From an uncultured Roseibium sp. (GTDB taxonomy: Bacteria; Pseudomonadota; Alphaproteobacteria; Rhizobiales; Stappiaceae): 64,000 bases of DNA. Position numbers and translations under genes: made by a program. The notes beneath the pieces were generated by a model, which had not been told where the DNA came from, made no database searches, and saw only the letters and a program-made list of their open reading frames with translations. Numbering within the stretch: the first letter of the stretch is position 1; every line of letters starts with the position of its first letter. The stretch spans positions 1,449,501 through 1,513,500 of the forward strand of contig NZ_OY780957.1 of the NCBI RefSeq assembly GCF_963675985.1, written 5' to 3'. Shown here piece by piece: positions 33,392 to 42,951 of the stretch.

Positions 33392-34942
33392 ATGAGTGGT
33401 GATATCACCGCACACCCGCCAGGGTCCCTGGTGGAACGGTCAGCTTGCGACATTCTGAAGGCATTTGCCGACGGAACCCTCACGCCGAGCGACTACCTGT
33501 CCGCCTGTCTTGAACAGATCTCCAGGTTAAACGGTGCCATCAATGCGCTGACCGCCTTCGACACGGAACGGGCCATCATCGAGGCCGGGCAATCGTCGGA
33601 ACGGTGGCGGCAAGGGGCTCCGAAAGGCCCGCTTGACGGTCTTCCGATCGGCGTGAAAGACCTTCAGGACACGGAAGGGCTGTTGACCACCTACGGCAGC
33701 CCGAAGATGCGTTCGTTCGTGCCGGCCAAGGACGCGCCGATGGTCGCCAGGCTGCGAGCAGCGGGCGCAATCGTGCTGGCGAAAACCAACGTTCCCGAAC
33801 TTGGCGCAGGCGGAAACTCCCGCAATCCTGTCTGGGGTGTGACGGGCAATCCTTTCGACCCCCGCCTGATCGCGGGCGGGTCTTCCGGCGGATCGGCCGC
33901 GGCGCTGGCCGCCGACCTGGTGCCGCTTTGCACCGGGTCCGACACCGGCGGTTCGCAGCGCCTGCCGGCCGCGCTGTGCGGTATTGTCGGGTACCGCCCG
34001 TCCGTGGATGTGGTCGCCCATCCAACCCGTCCGCTCGGATGGTCCGGCATTTCGGTGATCGGCCCGCTTGCGCGGAATATGGACGATCTCGTTCTGATGC
34101 TGCGCACTGTCCAGGGGTATGACCCGCGCGATCCCCTGTCCGCGCCCGGTCCGGCTTCCCGCTTCGATACGCTGCCCGAGCTAACGCTTGCGGACCTGCG
34201 CATCGGCGTGAGCGAGGATTTCGGCGGTGCCCCGGTGGATCCGGCAATCCGCAGCACGTTCCTCAAACGGGTCGAAACACTTGCTCCTCATGTCAAATCC
34301 TGCCGGCCGGTCGACCTTGATCTGGGGGATATGGACCGGACCTTCGACATTCTGCGCGCCGAAAGCTTCGTGGCCGCCTACGGCAAGGCCGTGAGGGAGG
34401 CGCCTGAGGATTTCGCCGAACATGTGCGCGGCAATGTCGAGATGGGATTCGACATGACGCTTGAAGACCGTGCATGGGCCCATCTGGAGCAAACCCGTAT
34501 CCTGCGGAATTTCCATGAACGGATGGAAGACGTCGACATCGTCGTTCTGCCGACCGTGCCCGTGTCGCCGTTCCCCTGGGCGGAGCTTTATCCGCAGGCG
34601 ATCGACGGGCGGAAGATGGATACCTACTACCGCTGGCTGGCGCTGACTTATCGCGGCTCACTGGCGGGCGGCCCGTCCATCACGATTCCTGCCGGCCGCG
34701 ATCCGCAGGGACTGCCATTCGGCCTGCAGATCCTGGGCCGGCTGCATGGCGATGAAAGGCTGCTGGCGGCGGCAGGCGCCATTGAAGCGCATTTCGCGAA
34801 GAGCCCTGAAACCGAACGCCCGCGGCCGGATCCGGTGCGGCTTGCCGGTTCTCGCCTGGATTTGCGGGCGATGGTGACCCATCCGCCTGTCGGCGCCCAT
34901 AGTGGGCGCCGGTCGCAGGCGCCGATCGAAACCGCGGTCTGA
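33392..34942 (+). CDS. Amidase-signature-family hydrolase
   Basis: A 516-residue serine amidase. The Ser-cisSer-Lys triad is recognisable: Lys89 in GLPIGVKDLQD, cis-Ser about 165 in AGGSSGGSAAAL, and nucleophile Ser188 in TGSDTGGSQRLPA. The position after the nucleophile is Gln where Ile or Val is commoner. It would release ammonia or an amine from a carboxamide. GGGAGGAG lies upstream of the ATG. It is followed after 14 bases by dctM of TRAP set C, so its product or substrate is probably what that transporter carries. Confidence 0.85.
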   Translation: MSGDITAHPPGSLVERSACDILKAFADGTLTPSDYLSACLEQISRLNGAINALTAFDTERAIIEAGQSSERWRQGAPKGPLDGLPIGVKDLQDTEGLLTTYGSPKMRSFVPAKDAPMVARLRAAGAIVLAKTNVPELGAGGNSRNPVWGVTGNPFDPRLIAGGSSGGSAAALAADLVPLCTGSDTGGSQRLPAALCGIVGYRPSVDVVAHPTRPLGWSGISVIGPLARNMDDLVLMLRTVQGYDPRDPLSAPGPASRFDTLPELTLADLRIGVSEDFGGAPVDPAIRSTFLKRVETLAPHVKSCRPVDLDLGDMDRTFDILRAESFVAAYGKAVREAPEDFAEHVRGNVEMGFDMTLEDRAWAHLEQTRILRNFHERMEDVDIVVLPTVPVSPFPWAELYPQAIDGRKMDTYYRWLALTYRGSLAGGPSITIPAGRDPQGLPFGLQILGRLHGDERLLAAAGAIEAHFAKSPETERPRPDPVRLAGSRLDLRAMVTHPPVGAHSGRRSQAPIETAV

Positions 34943-34956
34943 GGAGGGAGGGTACC

Positions 34957-36240
34957 ATGTGGATGATCCCTCTGGTTTTTATTGTCCTGCTGATCAGTGG
35001 CACCGCGTTTGCCTACCTGATGGGCGCCGTCTCCGTCCTGTCGTTCCTGGCGGTGGGGAAAGCGCAATTCCTGTCGATCCTGCCGCAACGGATTTTCGCC
35101 CAGCTCGATGTCTTCGCGTTCATGGCAATGCCGCTTTTCATCCTGACGGCCGAGATCATGGGCCGCGCCGGCGTGACCCGCAGCCTGATCGACTTCTCGC
35201 TGTCCGTCGTCGGTCGGTTCAAGGGCGGGCTCGGCCATGTGAACATTCTGACGAGCGTCTTTTTTGCCGGCATTTCCGGCTCGGCCATCGCCGACAGTGC
35301 GGCCTTGTCGCGCACATTCGTTCCGGAAATGCGGGCACGCGGTTACGACGGTTATTACGCCGGCGCGATTACGGCGGCGTCCTCGATGATCGGCCCGATC
35401 ATCCCGCCTTCGATCATCATGATCATCTATGGCGGTCTCACCGGCGTTTCGGTGGCGGCCCTGTTTGCCGCCGGCATTATTCCCGGTGTGCTGCTTGCGG
35501 TCGCATTGATGGTGCTCAATGGCGTCATTGCGGTGGTCAAGGATCATCCGGGCGGTGCTTCGGACGATCTGCCCCGCTTCTGGCCGAGCCTCGTGAAGGC
35601 CGCCCCCGCCCTGTGCCTGCCGGTGGTGATCCTCGGGTCACTCGTTTTCGGTCTTGCGACGCCGACGGAAGGGTCCGCCCTAGCGGTCCTGTTCGCCTTG
35701 CTGGCCGGGCAGTTCTACACCGGGCTGAGCTGGAAAATGCTGTTCGACGCCTTCGAAGCGACGGCGCGTCTGACCGGCACGATCTTCATCATCCTGGCCG
35801 CCATATCCGTGCTCGGCTATCTCGCCGGGCAAATGGGCTGGTCTCAGGCTCTGGCGGACTGGGTCGGCAGTATCGGCCTGACCGGGACCCGCTATCTGTT
35901 CTTTCTGGTCGGGATTTTTCTGATCGCGGGCATGTTCATGGACACGCCGGTCGCCCTGACGCTGCTGATACCGCTTTTCGTACCCCAGGCAATCGAACAG
36001 GGGATCAACCCTGTCCATCTGGGGATTGTCCTGTGCTTCAATTTGTGCGTTGGCCTCATCACCCCGCCGCTCGGCAAATGTCTTGTCGTCGTGTCGGCAC
36101 TCACATCGCTCAACTACTGGCGCCTTGCCTATGCCGCGCTGCCCTTCATCGCGGTTCAGGCGCTGCTGTTGCTGGCACTGGCCTATTGGCCGGGGATCAG
36201 CCTGATCCTGCCGCAGTTGCTCGGCTTCGCAGTCAACTAA
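34957..36240 (+). CDS. dctM: TRAP transporter large permease, set C
   Basis: A 427-residue DctM protein with family motifs FAFMAMPLFILTAEIMG, FFAGISGSAIADSAAL, ASSMIGPIIPPSIIMIIYGG and LITPPLGKCLVVVSAL. It belongs to the SiaM/DctM branch with GSAIADSAA, different from the paralogous sets A and B. In this operon the order is dctM-dctP-dctQ, the reverse of sets A and B. GGGAGGG lies before the ATG. It follows the amidase by 14 bases. Confidence 0.9.
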   Translation: MWMIPLVFIVLLISGTAFAYLMGAVSVLSFLAVGKAQFLSILPQRIFAQLDVFAFMAMPLFILTAEIMGRAGVTRSLIDFSLSVVGRFKGGLGHVNILTSVFFAGISGSAIADSAALSRTFVPEMRARGYDGYYAGAITAASSMIGPIIPPSIIMIIYGGLTGVSVAALFAAGIIPGVLLAVALMVLNGVIAVVKDHPGGASDDLPRFWPSLVKAAPALCLPVVILGSLVFGLATPTEGSALAVLFALLAGQFYTGLSWKMLFDAFEATARLTGTIFIILAAISVLGYLAGQMGWSQALADWVGSIGLTGTRYLFFLVGIFLIAGMFMDTPVALTLLIPLFVPQAIEQGINPVHLGIVLCFNLCVGLITPPLGKCLVVVSALTSLNYWRLAYAALPFIAVQALLLLALAYWPGISLILPQLLGFAVN

Positions 36241-36262
36241 TGTTTCAAAGGGAGGAAAAACC

Positions 36263-37237
36263 ATGAAACTCAAGGCATTTACCCTGATCGCGCTCATGGC
36301 CATGGCCGCTCCGGCGTCGGCCGAGGTCAAGATCGCGCTCGACACCAAGCCGGATCTTGAAACCTCCGGTTCCTATAACTGGGCGCATACCTTCGCAGAA
36401 ACGCTGAAGAAAGCGGGCATGGATGTCCGCGAGATGCCGCGCGGCGCCGTGGGAAACGAATCTGAGAAATTCGACCAGCTCTCCACCGGCCTGCTGGAAG
36501 TCTCGCTGTCGGACGTGCGCGCGGTCGCCCAGGTGGATCCGTTCATCTACGGTGTGCGCCTGCCCTATATCTTCGACGACATGGCTCACATGGACCGGGC
36601 CGTTGAGAAAGGAAAGGTCTTCGACCGGATAAACGAGGTTATCGGCAAGCAGGATGTGACACTTCTGGCACTGGTTCCGATCGGCCCGTCGTCCGGGATC
36701 ATCACCACGACCGCCGTGGTGCGCAAGCCGGCCGATATGGCGGACCTGAGGATGCGCGCGCTCGATGACGCACAGATTGCCATGTACAAGGCCTGGGGTT
36801 CCAGCGGCACGATCGTTCCCTGGGGCGAGGTACCCGCGGGCCTTCAGACCGGCGTGATCGACGGTTATCTCAATTCGCCTTTCGTCCCGATCATGTTCGG
36901 CCAGACCGATTTCGTGAAGAATTTTTCCGATGCCGGCGTGATCATCCCGCTGCGTGCGGTGATCGTTTCCAAACAATGGTACGACGGTCTGTCCGATGCC
37001 GACCGGACGACGGTCGATGCGGCCGTGAAAAAGGCCAACATGGCCACCCGCGAATGGCTCGACAAGGCCGCGACGTCTTCCCTGGCGGCTCTTGAAGCCA
37101 AGGGTGTCACCGTTCAGCGCCTGAACAAGGACGAACGGGCCGCATTCCGTGACCTGTCCAGGTCCGTGTACAACTCCGGGCTGATGCCGGAAGACGATGT
37201 CAAGGTCTGGTCGGAATTGTCGGACAGCACGCGCTGA
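36263..37237 (+). CDS. dctP: TRAP transporter solute-binding protein, set C
   Basis: A 324-residue DctP-family protein with a short signal peptide (FTLIALMAMAAPASAEVK, cleavage near residue 20). Family regions are LSTGLLEVSLSDVRAVAQVD, RKPADMADLRMRALDDAQ, and LQTGVIDGYLNSPF for the pocket. It binds a carboxylate for the set C permease. GGGAGG lies upstream of the ATG. It is less similar to the A and B proteins than they are to each other. A 10-base hairpin follows its stop. Confidence 0.9.
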   Translation: MKLKAFTLIALMAMAAPASAEVKIALDTKPDLETSGSYNWAHTFAETLKKAGMDVREMPRGAVGNESEKFDQLSTGLLEVSLSDVRAVAQVDPFIYGVRLPYIFDDMAHMDRAVEKGKVFDRINEVIGKQDVTLLALVPIGPSSGIITTTAVVRKPADMADLRMRALDDAQIAMYKAWGSSGTIVPWGEVPAGLQTGVIDGYLNSPFVPIMFGQTDFVKNFSDAGVIIPLRAVIVSKQWYDGLSDADRTTVDAAVKKANMATREWLDKAATSSLAALEAKGVTVQRLNKDERAAFRDLSRSVYNSGLMPEDDVKVWSELSDSTR

Positions 37238-37247
37238 AGATGGACCC

Positions 37248-37271
37248 GGCGGGCTGCGCAGGCAGCCCGCC
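37248..37271 (+). other. Intercistronic hairpin after dctP (set C)
   Basis: A perfect 10-base stem, GGCGGGCTGC (37248-37257) with its complement (37262-37271), has a GCAG loop. It lies between dctP and dctQ, as in sets A and B. Confidence 0.6.
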
Positions 37272-37295
37272 CCACATGCCTCACGGGATCTCGCC

Positions 37296-37808
37296 ATGCG
37301 CCGAATTGTCATCAGTGTGAGCAACGGCATTCACCAAACGGCACGCCGTATTGCGGTTCTGGCCGTCTGCGGAATGTTCGTCACCGTCATGATTCAGGTC
37401 GTGGCGCGCTACGTCTTTTCAAGTCCGCCGACCTGGACCGAGGATGTCGCCCGTTACATGATGGTCTGGACCGGATTGCTGGGGGCGACCCTGTCTTTCA
37501 AGACGCATTCGGACGCGGTCCTGATGCAAAGCATCTTCCCCAAACGTCCGCATATTCTCGGTCTGTTGGCCGAAACCATCGAGACGGCGGCCATACTGAC
37601 CTTCACCCTGCCGGTGATCTACTATTGCTTTGTCGGGTTGCGCGGCGGATTTGCCAAGGGCTATCTCGCCCGCCAGGCCGGACTGACGGCCGACACGCTG
37701 GGCATTCAGATGGTCTGGATTGCGGTCATCGTTCCGATCGCGATGATCATCATCCTGATTCACCTCGCCGCACGTTGGGCGGAAGAAACACCCGAAACCG
37801 GGGCGTAG
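37296..37808 (+). CDS. dctQ: TRAP transporter small permease, set C
   Basis: A 170-residue DctQ protein with four predicted membrane segments and the signature VVARYVFSSPPTWTEDVARY (about 33-52). The start at 37296 removes a polar 33-residue extension that would run through the hairpin region. It is the last gene of the set C operon and converges on the ABC ATPase gene 27 bases away. Confidence 0.88.
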   Translation: MRRIVISVSNGIHQTARRIAVLAVCGMFVTVMIQVVARYVFSSPPTWTEDVARYMMVWTGLLGATLSFKTHSDAVLMQSIFPKRPHILGLLAETIETAAILTFTLPVIYYCFVGLRGGFAKGYLARQAGLTADTLGIQMVWIAVIVPIAMIIILIHLAARWAEETPETGA

Positions 37809-37835
37809 AGCGGTCGCAGATCCTGTTGAACACCT

Positions 37836-39467
37836 TCATTGCAGACCTCTGAGCGACGCCGGTATCGCGCTGGGCACGGCCGCCAGCAGACGTTGGGTGT
37901 AGGCGTGCTCCGGCGCTGACAGCAGCCGGTCGGTCGGCCCGGTCTCTACAATCTCGCCCCGGTACATGACCGCGATCCGGTGGCTCACCCGTTCCACCAC
38001 GGCGATGTCGTGGGAAATGAACAGGAAGGACACGCCTTCGCGGGCCTGAAGGTCGAGCATAAGGTCGGTCACCTGCCGGGCGATCGACACGTCGAGGGCG
38101 GAGACCGCCTCGTCGGCGATGATCAGCTTCGGCGATACGGAGAGAGCCCGGGCGATGCACAGCCTCTGCCTCTGCCCGCCGGAAAACTGATGCGAAAACC
38201 GGAAAATCGCGTCCCGTTCCAGACCGACCCTTTCGACGAGCTGTGCCGCCAGCTCCTTCTGGTCCCTGGCCGAGACAAGGCCGTGAATCCGCGCCGGTTC
38301 GGTGATCAGGTCGTGGACGGCAAGGCGCGGATTGAGGCTCGCGAACGGGTCCTGGAAAACGATCTGTACGTCCTTGCGGGTCTCGCGCAGCACATCTTTC
38401 GATACGCCGGTCATCGGCTTGCCGTTCAGGAGAACGGTGCCTTCTTCCGGTTCAATCAGCCGCAGTATCGATCGGGCAAGCGTGGACTTGCCGCAGCCGG
38501 ATTCCCCGACGAGCCCCAGCGTTTCGCCGCGCGCGACCTGCAGGGAGACCCGGTTGACGGCGGTGTGCTTGTCGGTCTTCTTTAAAAACAGCCCGGACTT
38601 GGATGAAAACCGGGTCGACAGTCCATCCACCTGGAGCACGATCTCGCTTCCGATTTCTCCGGCCTTGCTGCCTTCGCCCAGTTTCGGCGTTGCCGCCATG
38701 AGCTGCCTTGAATAGGCGGCCTTGGGTGCCTGGAACAGGTCGGCGACCGTTGCCTCTTCCTGCTTGATGCCGTTTTTCAGGACTACGACCCGGTCGGCGA
38801 TTTCCGCCACCACGCCCATGTCATGGGTGATGAACAGGACGCCCATTCCGATTTCGGCCTGAAGCGAACGGATCAGGTCGAGGATTTCCGCCTGGGTCGT
38901 CACGTCGAGCGCCGTTGTCGGCTCATCTGCGATGAGAAGCTGCGGCCGGCAGGCAAGCGCCATGGCGATCATGACCCGCTGACGCAGGCCGCCCGACAGC
39001 TCGTGCGGAAACTGCTTCAGGCGCCTGGCCGGTTCGGGAATGCGTACCTGGTCCAGGGCTTCCACCGAAGCGGCGAGGGCCGAGCGTACGGACATATTGC
39101 GGTGGCGGATGAAGACTTCCGCCAGCTGGTTGCCCACGGTCAGCACCGGATTGAGCGAGGTCATCGGCTCCTGGAACACCATGGAGATCCGGTCGCCGCG
39201 GATGTCGGAGAGCCGCGCATCGGGGAGCGTCGTCAGGTCGATGACGTCGTCCCCGTCGCGCAGCCGGATAGCTCCGCCGGCGATCCGTCCGCCTTCGCGT
39301 TCGATCAGGCGCAGGATCGAAAGTGCTGTCGCCGATTTCCCGGACCCGGATTCGCCGACAAGCGCCAGCGTTTCCTTGGGCCGGATCGCAAAGGAGAGCC
39401 CCTTGACCGCCTCATGGCTGCCGAAGGCGATGCGCAGGTCCTGAACCTCGACGACGGGATCGGTCAT
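37836..39467 (-). CDS. Dual ATPase of a peptide/opine-class ABC importer (DppD-DppF fusion type)
   Basis: A 543-residue protein with two complete ATP-binding cassettes. In the first, Walker A is GESGSGKSATAL (about 36-47), the signature is LSGGLRQRVMIAMAL and Walker B is LLIADEPTTALD. In the second, Walker A is GESGCGKSTLAR (about 317-328), the signature is FSGGQRQRLCIARAL and Walker B is LIIADEAVSALD. It energises uptake by the DppBC-like permeases encoded upstream. Fused DppD-DppF ATPases are common in this transporter family. The start overlaps the metallophosphoesterase stop by 4 bases. The last gene of the leftward operon. Confidence 0.92.
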   Translation of the reverse strand: MTDPVVEVQDLRIAFGSHEAVKGLSFAIRPKETLALVGESGSGKSATALSILRLIEREGGRIAGGAIRLRDGDDVIDLTTLPDARLSDIRGDRISMVFQEPMTSLNPVLTVGNQLAEVFIRHRNMSVRSALAASVEALDQVRIPEPARRLKQFPHELSGGLRQRVMIAMALACRPQLLIADEPTTALDVTTQAEILDLIRSLQAEIGMGVLFITHDMGVVAEIADRVVVLKNGIKQEEATVADLFQAPKAAYSRQLMAATPKLGEGSKAGEIGSEIVLQVDGLSTRFSSKSGLFLKKTDKHTAVNRVSLQVARGETLGLVGESGCGKSTLARSILRLIEPEEGTVLLNGKPMTGVSKDVLRETRKDVQIVFQDPFASLNPRLAVHDLITEPARIHGLVSARDQKELAAQLVERVGLERDAIFRFSHQFSGGQRQRLCIARALSVSPKLIIADEAVSALDVSIARQVTDLMLDLQAREGVSFLFISHDIAVVERVSHRIAVMYRGEIVETGPTDRLLSAPEHAYTQRLLAAVPSAIPASLRGLQ

Positions 39468-40336
39468 TTGAGCTGGCCTCGGCGGCGGGCGGCGAATTCC
39501 GGATGGCTGTCGAAGCTGGGAAGCGGCGGCGTCCAGCGGGCCAGGCCGGGCTTGAACGAAAAGGCGATCGGATCGTCGCCATGAACCTGCCAGTTCACGG
39601 TGTCGCCGAGTTCCAGCATGCCGTAGGCGCCGGCCGGTTCGCCGTCGGTGGTGAAGCTTTCGGTCAGCGACTGCTGGGTCAGGTGGGTGATGCCGTCGAC
39701 GGTGGTGATCGTGTTCCAGTGCACGTGGCCGGCGATGCAGGTGACCGGCACACGGGCCTGGGCGAGCGCCGCACGGGCACGGTCCGCCATCGGATAGGTC
39801 GAGGCGTCCGGGTTGCGTTCGAAATAGTAATTGCCGGTCTGGGCATGGCCGGAAATCGGCACATGGCTCATCACCAGAAGCGGCCGGTCCGCGGTCTGGG
39901 CGACGCGGGACAGCCAGACCAGGTCGGTCTCGCGCAGGACGAAGCCGGAATGTTCCGGCGAGCGCATGATCTTGCTATCTGCGCGCCACAGCACGATCCG
40001 CCAGCCGCCGATGTCGAAGGTGGTGTTGTCCAGCGACTGGCCGAGGATTTCCTCGTTGTCTGAGACTTCGAGATAGTCCCGGTCGTGGTTGCCGTTGATG
40101 TGATGGATGGGGCTCGTGATCGGTTTGAACGCCTCGGCGACTTCGCGTTCCAGGCGCAGGTCCGTATCCCGGTCCATGTCGGAAATCCGGTCGCCGAGAT
40201 CGACGACGAAATCCGGCTTTGCGTCATTGGTAAAGCGCACGAACTCGTCCATCAGCTTAAGCGCCGTATCGCCGCGCTTGGTGGTCGTCGGAGTGCCATG
40301 ATGAATGTCGGAAACGATGCAGATGCGGACGGACAC
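39464..40336 (-). CDS. Calcineurin-like metallophosphoesterase
   Basis: A 290-residue protein with the full metallophosphoesterase motif series: SDIHHG (residues 9-14), VDLGDRISD (about 45-53), INGNHDRDY (about 78-86), MSHVPISGH (about 153-161) and AGHVHWN (about 197-203). It hydrolyses phosphomonoesters or phosphodiesters with a dinuclear metal centre. It has no signal peptide, so it is cytoplasmic. Its position inside an ABC import operon between the binding protein and the ATPase suggests that the imported solute carries a phosphate ester. The ribosome site is weak, and the gene is preceded by a strong hairpin. Confidence 0.88.
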   Translation of the reverse strand: MSVRICIVSDIHHGTPTTTKRGDTALKLMDEFVRFTNDAKPDFVVDLGDRISDMDRDTDLRLEREVAEAFKPITSPIHHINGNHDRDYLEVSDNEEILGQSLDNTTFDIGGWRIVLWRADSKIMRSPEHSGFVLRETDLVWLSRVAQTADRPLLVMSHVPISGHAQTGNYYFERNPDASTYPMADRARAALAQARVPVTCIAGHVHWNTITTVDGITHLTQQSLTESFTTDGEPAGAYGMLELGDTVNWQVHGDDPIAFSFKPGLARWTPPLPSFDSHPEFAARRRGQLK

Positions 40337-40368
40337 GGGGGGATGCCTTTTTATGGTTTCGGGAAGGA

Positions 40369-40396
40369 GGCACCGCCGGCCGGAACCGGCGGTGCC
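40369..40396 (-). other. Intercistronic hairpin after the ABC binding-protein gene
   Basis: A perfect 11-base stem, GGCACCGCCGG (40369-40379) with its complement (40386-40396), has a 6-base loop. It lies in the 84-base gap after the binding-protein stop. Like the TRAP hairpins, it probably stabilises the binding-protein message. Confidence 0.6.
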
Positions 40397-40420
40397 GAGA
40401 GCGTCAGGTGACGGCTGACC

Positions 40421-41968
40421 TCAGTTGAAGGAAATCGAACCGGCGCGGAAGTCGAGCACGTAAGGAATGTGACCCGGCTTCGGCGCCCAGTTGACGTTGG
40501 TCTTCATCGCCCAGCTTTCGTAAGGACGGTAGAGCGGCAGAACCGGAGGATCCTGCTTGATGCGTTCCATCAGCTCCGCATAGGCCGCACGGCGCAGTTC
40601 GACGTCGCCGGAGAAGCGGAATTTCTCCCAGGTCTTGGCGTAGTCTTCGTCGGTGTTGAACCGGCCTTCGGATTCAGACGGACCGTTCGGGGCCCACATC
40701 ACGCCGAAGCAGCCGAACGGATCGGCGAAATACATCGGGTTGGACCAGTTGCGCACCATCAGGTCCGGGGAATTGCCGGTCCACTTGTCGCCGACGTTCA
40801 CCTTGCCCTTGATGCCGACTTCCGCCCACATCTCCATGATCGCCTGAGCGGCGAGCAGGCCGTTGGTGTAGTAGCTCGGAGCGGTGTCAAAGGTGATCTC
40901 GGTGCCGTCATAGCCGGCTTCCTTCAGGAGTTCCTTCGCCTTTTCCGGGTTGTATTCGAAGGTCGTCAGCTCCGGCTGGTAAAGCTGGCCGAATTCCTTC
41001 AGCGTGTGGGTCGACGGCACCACGGCCTTGCCGAGCCACAGGGCTTCGTTGAGCGCGTCGCGGTCGATGGACAGCGACAAGGCCTGGCGGATGCGCGGAT
41101 CCTTCAGCACCGGATGGTTCACGTTCATGATCATGACGTGGAACAGGGCGGTCGCACTGCCTTCGGCCTTCATGTCCGGATCGTTCTCGATCAGGGACAG
41201 CTGGTCCGGGGCGATGTTGGTGATGATGTCAGCTTCGCCGGTCTTCAGAGCGGTGATGCGCGAAGCGGTTTCCGGCATATGCTTGACGGTGACCTTGTCG
41301 AGCGGTGCCTTTTCACCCCAGAAGTCGTCGAACTTTTCCCAGACGACCCGTTCGCCCGGAATGAATTCCGCGACCTTGTACGGGCCGGTGCCGACCGGCT
41401 TCAGGGAGAAGGCTTCGTAGTCGTCGTCTTCGGCGACGTTCGGATCACCGGCGAGCGCCTTGGTGTACTCTTCCGGGATGATCATGACCTGCTGCAGGTT
41501 CAGGAGCGTTTCCCACAGCGGCTCGGCACGCTTGGCGTAGATGCGGACGGTGTAGTCGTCCACCTTCTCGGCCTTTTCGAAGTTGCCGAGGCGGTCGCGG
41601 GCGCGCACCTGGTAAGGTGTGAAGGTCGCCTGGTACATGCGGTTCAGGGAGAAGACCACGTCGTCGGCGGTCATGTCTTCGCCGTTGTGGAACTTCACGC
41701 CTTCGCGCAGTTTCAGTTCCATGATCGTCGGATCGATCAGCTTCCATTCGGTCGCCAGGGCCGGAACCCATTCGGTTTCCGTGGTGTCGTGGTTCCGGTC
41801 GATCAGCGTGTCGAAGGCGTTGTAGTAGAATTGGGAGCCGACGTTGGAATGGTCGCGGCCCGGATCGAGGTAGCTGGAAACGTTGGCGGCGCCAACGGTG
41901 AGCTCTGCCGCGAATGCGCCCGATGCAAGCATCGATGCGAGTGCGGTGGTTGCCAGAAGTTTCTTCAT
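40421..41968 (-). CDS. ABC transporter substrate-binding protein, family 5 (DppA/OppA type)
   Basis: A 515-residue periplasmic binding protein with a signal peptide (MKKLLATTALASMLASGAFA, cleavage after residue 20). Family 5 features are EWVPALATEWKLIDPTIMEL, the conserved LREGVKFHNGEDMTADDVVF, KPVGTGPYKVAEFIPGER and RQALSLSIDRDALNEALWLG. The family binds peptides, opines, nickel and various glycosides or phosphates. The open frame continues to 42868, but the extra part reads antisense through the permease gene and is not a real extension. Third transporter gene of the operon, after the two permeases. Confidence 0.92.
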   Translation of the reverse strand: MKKLLATTALASMLASGAFAAELTVGAANVSSYLDPGRDHSNVGSQFYYNAFDTLIDRNHDTTETEWVPALATEWKLIDPTIMELKLREGVKFHNGEDMTADDVVFSLNRMYQATFTPYQVRARDRLGNFEKAEKVDDYTVRIYAKRAEPLWETLLNLQQVMIIPEEYTKALAGDPNVAEDDDYEAFSLKPVGTGPYKVAEFIPGERVVWEKFDDFWGEKAPLDKVTVKHMPETASRITALKTGEADIITNIAPDQLSLIENDPDMKAEGSATALFHVMIMNVNHPVLKDPRIRQALSLSIDRDALNEALWLGKAVVPSTHTLKEFGQLYQPELTTFEYNPEKAKELLKEAGYDGTEITFDTAPSYYTNGLLAAQAIMEMWAEVGIKGKVNVGDKWTGNSPDLMVRNWSNPMYFADPFGCFGVMWAPNGPSESEGRFNTDEDYAKTWEKFRFSGDVELRRAAYAELMERIKQDPPVLPLYRPYESWAMKTNVNWAPKPGHIPYVLDFRAGSISFN

Positions 41969-42033
41969 GATAAGCCTCCAGGGCTTCAAGGGGTTGCAGG
42001 CAGTGGCCGTTCCGGCTTCTGTTCTTGAAAGGG

Positions 42034-42948
42034 TCAGCGGCTGCGCAGGCGCACGTCCGCGTGGTCTCGCAGCCAGTCGCCGAGGATCTGCACGGCGAAG
42101 GTGAGGAGCAGGATCATCATCGCCGGGGCGACCACGATCCACGGCGCGGTGGGCAGGTAGTCGCGGCCGACGCCGACCATGGAGCCCAGCGTCGCCGTTG
42201 GCGGCTGTATGCCGAGGCCGAGGAACGACAGGGTCGATTCCAGGATGACGATGTTGGAGAAGTTCAGGGTGAACTGGACCACCAGCGGCGACACCACATT
42301 GGGCAGGATGTGGCGCAGGGCGATGCGCAGCGGTCCGGCACCGGCGGCGCGCGCCGCCTCGATGAACGGCATTCCGGTCAGCTTGCGCACTTCGCCGCGA
42401 ACAATGCGGGCGTGCTGCTCCCAGCCGTATACGCCGAGCACCAGCACCATGATCTCCAGCGAGCTGCCGAAGATCGCCAGGATGAGAAGTGCGATCAGGG
42501 TGAAGGGAATGGCGATCTGGGCATCGACCGCGCCCATGACGACATCCTCGAACACGCCGCCGACAAGGCCGGCCAACAGCCCGAGTGTGCCGCCGATAAG
42601 AAGCCCGATGACGGCGCCGGCGAGAGCAAGGGCAAAAGTCAGCCGCAGGCCGTAGATGCAGCGCGAGAGGACGTCCCGGCCGAGTTCGTCGGTGCCGAGG
42701 AAGAAACCGGCCTTGTAGCGTTCGAAGCCGAGCGGCGGGCGCAGGCGCGAGATCAGGCTTTGATGGTTGGGATCGAAGGGTGAGATCAGCGGCGCGGCAA
42801 GCGTCAGCAGCACCAGGATCAGCCCGACGATCAGCGTGATCCTGAGAACCCAGTCGGCTTTGCACCACAATGTGTAGCCGGGGATCCGGTGCAGGGACAG
42901 GATCGGCCGCCGGGTGGTGTGGGGCAGGGAAGAAGTGAGGTCGCTCAT
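42034..42948 (-). CDS. ABC transporter permease (DppC type)
   Basis: A 304-residue inner-membrane permease. The N-terminal DppC extension segment is LILVLLTLAAPLISPFDPN, followed by the ABC-transporter membrane domain with about six spans. The EAA loop FIEAARAAGAGPLRIALRHILPN (about 194-216) contacts the ATPase. It forms the channel with the DppB-like protein. It starts 3 bases after that gene's stop. Confidence 0.92.
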   Translation of the reverse strand: MSDLTSSLPHTTRRPILSLHRIPGYTLWCKADWVLRITLIVGLILVLLTLAAPLISPFDPNHQSLISRLRPPLGFERYKAGFFLGTDELGRDVLSRCIYGLRLTFALALAGAVIGLLIGGTLGLLAGLVGGVFEDVVMGAVDAQIAIPFTLIALLILAIFGSSLEIMVLVLGVYGWEQHARIVRGEVRKLTGMPFIEAARAAGAGPLRIALRHILPNVVSPLVVQFTLNFSNIVILESTLSFLGLGIQPPTATLGSMVGVGRDYLPTAPWIVVAPAMMILLLTFAVQILGDWLRDHADVRLRSR

Positions 42949-42951
42949 GGC

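Noticed and set aside
41969..42868. Extension of the family 5 binding protein to 815 residues
   Set aside because: The extra part is an alternate-frame reading of the DppC-like gene; the real start at 41968 begins a perfect signal peptide.
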